From assembly GCA_900539425.1 (NCBI GenBank), contig UQBX01000028.1, positions 1 through 22,616 of the forward strand: DNA of 22,616 bases, in the 5' to 3' direction. The notes under the pieces were generated by a model. That model saw only the letters and a list, made by a program, of their open reading frames with translations, was not told where the DNA came from and made no database searches. Made by a program: the position numbers and the translations under genes. The DNA is from an uncultured Oscillospiraceae bacterium (GTDB lineage Bacteria; Bacillota; Clostridia; Oscillospirales; Acutalibacteraceae). Below are positions 1-5,938 of the stretch, in pieces (positions within the stretch are counted from its first letter, which is position 1; each line of letters starts with the position of its first letter).

Positions 1-223
1 GCGAGAGCAGCCCCCGAGTGTTTTTTTGAAGCGTTCAGGTGAATAAAAATGCATAACCTGTTGGCTGAGGCTGCGTTTTGAAGTCAAAATAATATTTATT
101 TTCTAACATTTATTTTCAAAATTCCTTTCTTTCCAATGTTCTTCTTTCGTCTTTATAAGACTTCAGAACACAGCCTCTTAACTAAAAAATATTTTTAATT
201 ATTTTCAATTATTTAAGAAAGAG
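1..223. other. Left-end intergenic region without a clear gene
   Basis: The first 46 bases are open in two + frames with stops at 40-42 and 44-46, so they may be the tail of an upstream gene, but this cannot be decided. The remainder is strongly A/T-rich. TTTTGA-AG-TCAAAA (76-89) is a small palindrome that could be an operator. No consensus promoter is convincing; the AGAAAGAGGTGAT ribosome-binding site of the first gene ends this stretch. Confidence 0.5.
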
Positions 224-235
224 GTGATTAAAATT

Positions 236-1687
236 TTGAATGATCAAATTTACAGTCAAAATTTTGCCGAAACAGTATCGGAATACATTTTTTCGGACAG
301 CGAATGCAATTCTGAAAAATACGCTGCTTATGCTGAAGTTCCCGTTAGCTGTATCAGCATATTGAAAGACGGCAGGGAAACTCCCGCCGTTACTCAGGAT
401 GTTTGCCGCGAAGCAAAACGGCTGAAAATCGATATGGTTTTATGCGTCGGCAAAGAAATTGCTTTGTGCGTGATGCTGACGAAGGAACCGAAACTTGAAA
501 AGCTGTTTAACGGGCCGCTGCACGGAATACCGAATATTCAGCCTGCCCCTTCATACAGTACAGAAAGTTTTGCCGCCTATGCGAAAGCCGTGCTGGCAAG
601 ATATGCGCAGTCAAAAGAGAACAAGGCTGTTAAGCATGTGATTTCCGCATATTCCGTTAAATCGCTTTGCTCGGTTGCGTCTGATGTTGCGGTGAATGAC
701 AGTGAAGATGTTAACAGCGCGCTTATGAGGGCGCACGCCGTTGACGAAAATTTAAAAATTACGGATTACGGCATTGCCTGCGGCATAATGTGCTGTTATT
801 CTTCGTGCCCTTCGGCACCGCACGGAATGAAAAAATCATTCAAAGCGTCAAAACACAGTCCTGAAATATTCAGCGCAAAAAAATATTTTGGAATGGAGCC
901 TGCAAAAAGCTCTGACTGCCGTATGACTTTGAAAGAGCGTTTAAAATGCTTAAATCTGATGATTCCGTGTAACGAAGGATACGGGCAGCTGCTGGCGCAA
1001 AGGCTGAAAGCGTTTCTGAATACGCCGCTCAGTGAAATTATGTACGGCAATACAACGATATATCATCAGCTTTATGAAGATATTGCCGATGCGGAAGAAA
1101 TAATCAGAAAGTCAGCGGAGAATTTCCCGCTGAAACGCAGGATAGTTACCTACGGCGACCTTATGTATTTTCTGTACCGCATGAAAAGTCTTATCGATTA
1201 TAGAAAATGCTACTGCGGCGATCTGAATATGCGTTTTTCCGACATCCTTATTGATCTGGGAAATTTCATTTACAGCAGCGAAAACGAGTTTACTGCAAAG
1301 CGTTCGGCCTGCGGTAATAAAAGAAAAGCAACCAGCCTGAAAGAACATCTCAATTCGCTCAGCGGCAAAGAAACTTTGTCTGAATCCATCTTTTCAATGC
1401 CTTTGGGTTACTACTATTACGCGGCGTCTCTGCTTCTGAACAGCAATTATCCTAACTGGCTTTGCAGAAAGCAGTTTCAGGACGAGCGGCGTTTTGAGCT
1501 TGAGTACGAAGAGCTGTTAATGTTAGGCAAAAATCTTGCCTATACGGTTTCAGACGAAAGAATAAATATTTTTCAGGAATACGAAGATGAAGAATTCATG
1601 GGAACTGAAAAATACGTTTCATACCTGTTTGATTTATTGGTGATGCCTGTCATCGATATAAATAAAGTTAAAAATATTAATAAATGA
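236..1687 (+). CDS. Unrecognised 483-residue protein, first gene of a mobile-element operon
   Basis: I do not recognise the family and propose no function. The protein is soluble-looking: I see no signal peptide and no clear membrane segment. It is rich in Cys, notably a cluster around residues 185-200 (IACGIMCCYSSC) and YRKCYC near residue 325. The C-terminal third has aromatic and acidic patches (GYYYYAAS; EYEDEEFMG). Start: TTG at 236 is preferred over GTG at 224, because AGAAAGAGGTGAT just upstream is almost the full complement of the 16S 3' end. That places GTG inside the ribosome-binding site and TTG about 7 bases after it. The next gene, ClpP-like, begins 16 bases after the stop behind AAAGGAGG, so the two are surely co-transcribed. 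The neighbourhood (ClpP-like, TraG-like, helicase) points to an element-borne accessory gene. Reading frame and RBS are seen directly; role unknown. Confidence 0.85.
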   Translation: MNDQIYSQNFAETVSEYIFSDSECNSEKYAAYAEVPVSCISILKDGRETPAVTQDVCREAKRLKIDMVLCVGKEIALCVMLTKEPKLEKLFNGPLHGIPNIQPAPSYSTESFAAYAKAVLARYAQSKENKAVKHVISAYSVKSLCSVASDVAVNDSEDVNSALMRAHAVDENLKITDYGIACGIMCCYSSCPSAPHGMKKSFKASKHSPEIFSAKKYFGMEPAKSSDCRMTLKERLKCLNLMIPCNEGYGQLLAQRLKAFLNTPLSEIMYGNTTIYHQLYEDIADAEEIIRKSAENFPLKRRIVTYGDLMYFLYRMKSLIDYRKCYCGDLNMRFSDILIDLGNFIYSSENEFTAKRSACGNKRKATSLKEHLNSLSGKETLSESIFSMPLGYYYYAASLLLNSNYPNWLCRKQFQDERRFELEYEELLMLGKNLAYTVSDERINIFQEYEDEEFMGTEKYVSYLFDLLVMPVIDINKVKNINK

Positions 1688-1703
1688 AAGGAGGCTGTTA
1701 TAA

Positions 1704-2276
1704 ATGCCTAATATTATTAAAGAAACTTGCAACGGAATTCTCCTTTACTCCATTCAGGATTTCATGCTCACTAAGCGTGAGATTGAATGCATGGGAGAAA
1801 TCAATTCACAGTCAGTAAATTCTCTTATCCGCCAGATAAGATACCTTGAAGCCGAAAACGAGAATGAAGAGATCACAATGTTCATAAACAGTCCCGGCGG
1901 TGAAATAACCAGCGGGCTTGCGCTGTATGACGTTATGAAAGCTGTTAAATGCCCCATACGCACGGTGTGCACAGGCATGGCGGCAAGCATGGCGGCGATC
2001 CTGTTTTCCGCAGGTGATAAGCGCCACATTCTTGAACATGCGCGCGTTATGATACATGACCCGCAGTTAATCCAGGGCTACGGCGGCAGCACGCTGACCG
2101 TTAAGGCAGTTGCCGAAGATATGATGCGTATCCGTGAGATAACGTGCAAAATACTTGCGGATCATACGGGAAAAAGCCTTGAAGAGATTTACGATAAAAC
2201 TGCAAAATACACGTATTTCAATGCAGAAGAAGCCGTGGAATACGGCCTTGCAGACAAAATAATTCACAAAATATAA
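1704..2276 (+). CDS. ClpP-like serine protease (mobile-element type)
   Basis: A 190-residue ClpP-fold serine protease. ClpP forms tetradecameric barrels that degrade proteins fed by an AAA+ unfoldase; none is encoded here. Visible motifs: the oxyanion/handle region FINSPGGEITSG (60-71), the nucleophile Ser95 in GMAASMAA, and His118 in MIHDP. The C-terminal YFNAEEAVEYGLAD (171-184) matches the canonical ClpP end. Aligned by eye on E. coli ClpP (ERDRFLSAPEAVEYG), the third triad residue, Asp, falls on Tyr169 (AKYTYFNA), so the triad looks non-standard; Asp164 is the nearest acidic residue. There is no propeptide. Start ATG at 1704 follows AAAGGAGG at good spacing. It sits between an unknown gene and a TraG-like gene in one operon, so it is probably not the housekeeping ClpP but one dedicated to the element. 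The substrate is unknown. Confidence 0.9.
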   Translation: MPNIIKETCNGILLYSIQDFMLTKREIECMGEINSQSVNSLIRQIRYLEAENENEEITMFINSPGGEITSGLALYDVMKAVKCPIRTVCTGMAASMAAILFSAGDKRHILEHARVMIHDPQLIQGYGGSTLTVKAVAEDMMRIREITCKILADHTGKSLEEIYDKTAKYTYFNAEEAVEYGLADKIIHKI

Positions 2277-2293
2277 AAAGAAAGGATGATTTT

Positions 2294-3610
2294 ATGAAAT
2301 CAAATAAAAACAAATCAAATTCAGACTACACCGCAAACAGAAGAATTCTGGCAAAAGGCTGCTACATAAGCAACGATACCCGAGCCACGGGGCTTAACAA
2401 CAATGATATTATCATAGGCCCAAGCGGTTCGGGCAAGACCCGCGGTTATGTAAAGCCGAATATACTTCAGTGCAATGAAAGCATGATCATTGCGGACACC
2501 AAAGGCAATTTGGTTAAAGAGCTTAAACGTCCTCTTGAAAAAGCGGGATACAAAGTGATTGATATGAACTTTAAGAATTTGGCGAATTCCTACGGCTACA
2601 ATCCGTTTGATTATATCCGTTTTGATAAAGAAAACAAACGATACAACGAACAGGATATTATGACGATAGCTTCTGTGATAATTCCGAAACCTACAAGCCA
2701 AACAGATCCGTTTTGGGAACTTGCCGCCAGAATGTACTTTACAAGCGCCGTTGCTTACACAATGGAGTGCCTTCCCGAAAACGAGCATAATCTTGACAGC
2801 GCTATCACTCTGTCGCTCCAAATCGCAAACGGGAATTACGCAAAGCTCATCAAAGAATTGGAGTTCATCAATCCTAACAGTCTGGCTGTGAAAACTTATA
2901 ATCTGTTTAAAGATACGTGTAAAAGCGAAAAAACACTTGCCAGCGTTCTTGCCATTCTGGGCGAGAAATTCAACGGGCTTATGCTGAATGATCTTCTGAA
3001 AATGTATAAAAGAGAAAACAGGATAGATTTCAGCTCGCTCGGCAGAGAGAAAACAGCAGTATTTCTCTCAATAAGCGATACGGACAGGTCTAAGGACAGA
3101 ATTATAAGCCTGTTTTACACGCAGGCGCTTCAGGAACTCTGCAACAGTGCGGATTTTGACTATGAAGATTGCCGCCTGCCCGTGCCTGTAAGATTTATAC
3201 TTGATGATTTTGCCACAAACGCATATATTCCTGATTTTGACAAAATAATTTCAGTGATACGTTCGCGTGAGATCTATGTGAGCATAGTTCTGCAAAGCAT
3301 AACTCAGCTTAACTCGCTTTACGGGCCTGATAACGCAAAAACAATCATCAATAACTGTGACAACTGCTTGTATTTAGGCGGTCAGGATATTGACACTGCC
3401 AATTATATGAGCTTTAAAGCCAACAAATCAATCACAACGATATTGAATATGCCCTTGAAAGAAGCGTATCTTTTCACAAGGGGTCGTGAGCCCCGCATAG
3501 TAGAAAAATATGATATTACTCAGCATACAAAATATCGTGAACTTCCCGAAAGCCATAATAAGACTGCTGAAAATAAAAATACAGAAAGAGGTGATGTATA
3601 TGGGATTTGA
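2294..3610 (+). CDS. VirD4/TraG-like type IV coupling ATPase, lacking membrane anchors
   Basis: A 438-residue P-loop ATPase of the VirD4/TraG/TraM-recognition family. In conjugation these proteins bring the relaxase-DNA complex to the type IV secretion channel. Walker A is GPSGSGKT (42-49). Walker B is RFILDDFA, with Asp304-Asp305, followed by the family pattern IPDFDKIISVIRSREI and VLQSITQLNSLYG. The protein opens directly with the short strand preceding the P-loop (KGCYISNDTRATG). It therefore lacks the usual N-terminal transmembrane domain, and at 438 residues is shorter than typical VirD4/TraG (about 550-700). ATG at 2294 follows AAGAAAGGATGAT, 17 bases after the ClpP-like stop. Its last 11 bases overlap the next small gene. 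No relaxase or other transfer gene is in view, so it may be an orphan or the edge of a larger conjugative region. Confidence 0.9.
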   Translation: MKSNKNKSNSDYTANRRILAKGCYISNDTRATGLNNNDIIIGPSGSGKTRGYVKPNILQCNESMIIADTKGNLVKELKRPLEKAGYKVIDMNFKNLANSYGYNPFDYIRFDKENKRYNEQDIMTIASVIIPKPTSQTDPFWELAARMYFTSAVAYTMECLPENEHNLDSAITLSLQIANGNYAKLIKELEFINPNSLAVKTYNLFKDTCKSEKTLASVLAILGEKFNGLMLNDLLKMYKRENRIDFSSLGREKTAVFLSISDTDRSKDRIISLFYTQALQELCNSADFDYEDCRLPVPVRFILDDFATNAYIPDFDKIISVIRSREIYVSIVLQSITQLNSLYGPDNAKTIINNCDNCLYLGGQDIDTANYMSFKANKSITTILNMPLKEAYLFTRGREPRIVEKYDITQHTKYRELPESHNKTAENKNTERGDVYGI

Positions 3611-3731
3611 TTGGGAAAATATTTTGGATGCTGAAGGTGAAGATATTGCAGAAGCATATGAAGACGCTGTTTACGAAGCAACCGTTTATGAAGAAAACCA
3701 CCGTATGCCTGATGAATATTGGAATGACTGA
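3600..3731 (+). CDS. Small acidic protein (43 residues), unknown function
   Basis: A 43-residue, strongly acidic protein (MGFDWENILDAEGED... ending RMPDEYWND) with only two clear basic residues. ATG at 3600 is chosen because AGAAAGAGGTGAT ends 4 bases before it; this is the same strong site seen before the first gene of the operon. An in-frame ATG at 3594 lies inside that site. The gene overlaps the TraG-like stop by 11 bases, implying translational coupling, and is followed 20 bases later by a strong terminator, so it is the last gene of the operon. Acidity and coupling suggest a partner of the TraG-like ATPase or a DNA-mimic-like role, but that is inference. The family is not recognised. 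Confidence 0.7.
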   Translation: MGFDWENILDAEGEDIAEAYEDAVYEATVYEENHRMPDEYWND

Positions 3732-3751
3732 TATTCATCAGCGAAAAAAGA

Positions 3752-3788
3752 CCCGTGCAGGTATATTTAACCTGTACGGGCTTTTTTT
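3752..3788 (+). terminator. Intrinsic terminator of the ClpP/TraG operon
   Basis: An 11-bp stem CCCGTGCAGGT / ACCTGTACGGG with one G-U pair and a 7-base loop, followed by C and a run of seven T. It lies 20 bases after the small-protein stop and separates this operon from the helicase gene. Confidence 0.92.
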
Positions 3789-3803
3789 ATATCAATAGTT
3801 TTA

Positions 3804-3832
3804 TTTACAAGAAAATCAATTTATATTATAAT
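3804..3832 (+). promoter_or_regulatory. Sigma-A type promoter for the helicase gene
   Basis: TTTACA (3804-3809) and TATAAT (3827-3832) are separated by exactly 17 bases. The predicted transcription start is near 3839, giving a leader of about 65 bases before the preferred ATG at 3904. The promoter sits just after a strong terminator, so the helicase is an independent transcription unit. Confidence 0.75.
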
Positions 3833-3903
3833 CATTATTATAAATATGTGCCGTTTACGCATATTTGAATTTTCAGAAATTTTTAGTTATCAGCGGTGAA
3901 AAT

Positions 3904-5835
3904 ATGGGTACTGATTATATAAAAAGCCTTGATACGATTTTAAGAAATGATTTTACAGAGCAAAATCTAATAAATCTTGAAAAAAGGATAGACACAGGCT
4001 TTGAGCAGTTTAACAGAAAACTCGGCGGCGGTCTTTACGGCGGGCTTACGGTGCTGGGCGCAATACCTGCGCTCGGTAAAACCACATTTGCAATACAGCT
4101 TGCCTGCAATATTGCGGAAAAAAGCGAAATGCCCGTGCTGTATTTTTCTCAGGAAGTTCCTGCCGCAAGAATTGCCGCAAAAATCATAAGCCGTAATTTA
4201 TACCAAAGCAGAAAATCAAACAGCGGCGCTGACGGCGCAAACTGTTTGTTAAATGAAAACCAGTTGATGAGCTGCGCAAATCTTCATTTGTGGGAAAAGC
4301 AGAAAAAAGAATTTGAGGGCAGGACAAGCAATCTGTTCGTTGTTGATAAAGTTTGCTCCGCACGTGAAATTGCGGATACCGTGCACGATTTCGTGCAGTC
4401 AAGAAAAGAAAACGGCATGAGCGCTGTTCCATTTGTAATAGTTGATTATCTTCAGATTTTGCCGCCGTCCAAAGATATAGCAAATTTGTCAAACAAACTC
4501 ACCGTTGAGCGAAATCTTAATATTATGCTTGAGCTTGCTCATTCAGACGGAGTTCCCGTGTTCCTTATCAGTTCATTAAACAGAGCGAACTATGAAGGGC
4601 CTATAAAAATGGCTGCTTTTAAGGAGACCGGCGGTATAGAATATTCAGCCGATGTTCTTTTGGGGCTCCAGAGCAGTTTTGCGGAAAGTGAAACAGAGCA
4701 AAATGACGGCAGTAAACGGCAGGTGGAAATAGTTGTTCTCAAAAACCGTTACGGAAAAGCAGGCGAAATAATCAAATTTAATCTTGTAACGGAATTCAGC
4801 TGTTTTGAGGAAACCGAAAACACAGAAAAAACAGATTTGGAAAGCGGTAAAAGCGAAACAAAAGTTTCCGCGGAAAATAATATTTCAGCAACTGAAAATG
4901 AAGTTACAGAAGATATTGAACCAAAATCTGAAAAAGCTGTTTCAGCTTCGTATATCAACAACACCAAGATAGCAAACGAAATAAGAACAGGAAAAGCAAA
5001 AACGGATTGCGTCAACAACTGCGTTGTGTCTGCCCGTAATCAGGGAGAAGAGATAATAACAAGCTATACCATAACAAAACCGCTTTCACGTTTTGACTGT
5101 GATGTTGCCGATGCGATATATTCTATCTATAAGCGAGGCGGAGCTGAGCTTTCGCTGAGAAGCATACTTCATGAGCTGTCGGGAGATTACAGCCAAACGC
5201 TTAATCAAAGTTTCAAAGATGAAATTGAAAACAGTATAAATAAACTCACTTCTGCCGAAATCAAGATAGACTGCACCGGTGAAATGAGAGAGAGAAATGT
5301 AATAACCGAAAATGAAATCAAGATTTTTTCGGGAAAGTTTCTTGATATAATTCCATCCGATAAAAAACAGGGCCATTACTATTTTAAGCCCAGAACTCCT
5401 CTGCGTAAATTTATGCCGCTTTACGCATACGGCGAAGCCGCAACACAGATGATACGCTTTCCTTCATCTCTGCTTTATCTTAACAAAGCCGTATCGGACA
5501 CCAAGGAAAATATCACAATAAAACGATTTTTAATTCAGCGCTTTGAAATTATCCGGAATGACAATAATAATTTCAAAATGAAGAATATGAAAAAGATAAA
5601 ATGCAATGTGAGCGTTGATAAAACAGGCGGCGAATCGGTGTGCTCTTACTGCGGCGTCAATATCTCAAGCAATGATTATCAGTCTGTTTCGGCATGGAAA
5701 AACAAGTACCGCACAGTGCAGAAAAATGTTGTCAAAATTCTGAATTGCTACAGAAAATCGGGATATATAGATTATTTTTCCACCGATGACAGCGGTTGTG
5801 CCGTGGGCAGTATTTATGATCCTTTTGAGATTTAA
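3904..5835 (+). CDS. DnaB-type helicase fused to an initiator-like C-terminal region
   Basis: A 643-residue protein. The N-terminal half is a RecA-fold helicase core of the DnaB C-terminal type: Walker A GAIPALGKTT (52-61), the SQEVP motif, Walker B VIVDYLQIL with Asp181, and the sensor/Arg motif VLKNRYGKAGEIIKFN. The DnaB N-terminal primase-binding domain is missing; only about 30 residues precede the core. A polar, Glu/Lys/Ser/Thr-rich linker (roughly 300-400) joins it to a C-terminal region beginning SRFDCDVADAIYSIY, with ILHELSG and a SINKLTSAEIKID stretch. That pattern resembles the winged-helix part of plasmid and integrative-element replication initiators (by-eye, moderate confidence). 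A CxxC pair (CSYCG) lies near the end. Start: ATG at 3904 behind AGCGGTGA is preferred over an upstream in-frame TTG at 3865. Its probable job is replication of the mobile element. A terminator follows 24 bases after the stop. Confidence 0.85.
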   Translation: MGTDYIKSLDTILRNDFTEQNLINLEKRIDTGFEQFNRKLGGGLYGGLTVLGAIPALGKTTFAIQLACNIAEKSEMPVLYFSQEVPAARIAAKIISRNLYQSRKSNSGADGANCLLNENQLMSCANLHLWEKQKKEFEGRTSNLFVVDKVCSAREIADTVHDFVQSRKENGMSAVPFVIVDYLQILPPSKDIANLSNKLTVERNLNIMLELAHSDGVPVFLISSLNRANYEGPIKMAAFKETGGIEYSADVLLGLQSSFAESETEQNDGSKRQVEIVVLKNRYGKAGEIIKFNLVTEFSCFEETENTEKTDLESGKSETKVSAENNISATENEVTEDIEPKSEKAVSASYINNTKIANEIRTGKAKTDCVNNCVVSARNQGEEIITSYTITKPLSRFDCDVADAIYSIYKRGGAELSLRSILHELSGDYSQTLNQSFKDEIENSINKLTSAEIKIDCTGEMRERNVITENEIKIFSGKFLDIIPSDKKQGHYYFKPRTPLRKFMPLYAYGEAATQMIRFPSSLLYLNKAVSDTKENITIKRFLIQRFEIIRNDNNNFKMKNMKKIKCNVSVDKTGGESVCSYCGVNISSNDYQSVSAWKNKYRTVQKNVVKILNCYRKSGYIDYFSTDDSGCAVGSIYDPFEI

Positions 5836-5858
5836 AATTTTATCATTATATTATAAAG

Positions 5859-5895
5859 AAACCCCGTTTAAGCGATCTCCTTAAACGGGGTTTTA
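5859..5895 (+). terminator. Intrinsic terminator after the helicase gene
   Basis: Stem CCCCGTTTAAG (5862-5872) pairs perfectly with CTTAAACGGGG (5880-5890), extended by flanking A/T pairs, with a 7-base loop and TTTT after it. The A-rich 5' flank could also give weak termination on the minus strand. Confidence 0.88.
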
Positions 5896-5903
5896 AAGAC
5901 AGC

Positions 5904-5930
5904 AAAAAAGGCGCCGTTAAGCGCCTTTTT
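5904..5930 (-). terminator. Bidirectional terminator downstream of the secreted Big_2 protein
   Basis: GGCGC (5910-5914) pairs with GCGCC (5921-5925), flanked by AAAAAA on the left and TTTTT on the right. It can therefore terminate in both directions. On the minus strand it begins only about 9 bases after the TAA of the 949-residue protein, which is its likely main use. Confidence 0.82.
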
Positions 5931-5938
5931 ATTTTATG

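Noticed and set aside
1..46. Tail of an upstream protein gene
   Set aside because: Two + frames are open to stops at 42 and 46 and neither gives a recognisable C-terminus; too short to call.
3510..3599. Longer N-terminus for the small acidic protein
   Set aside because: The upstream extension lies fully inside the TraG-like coding region without its own ribosome-binding site, while 3600 has an excellent one.
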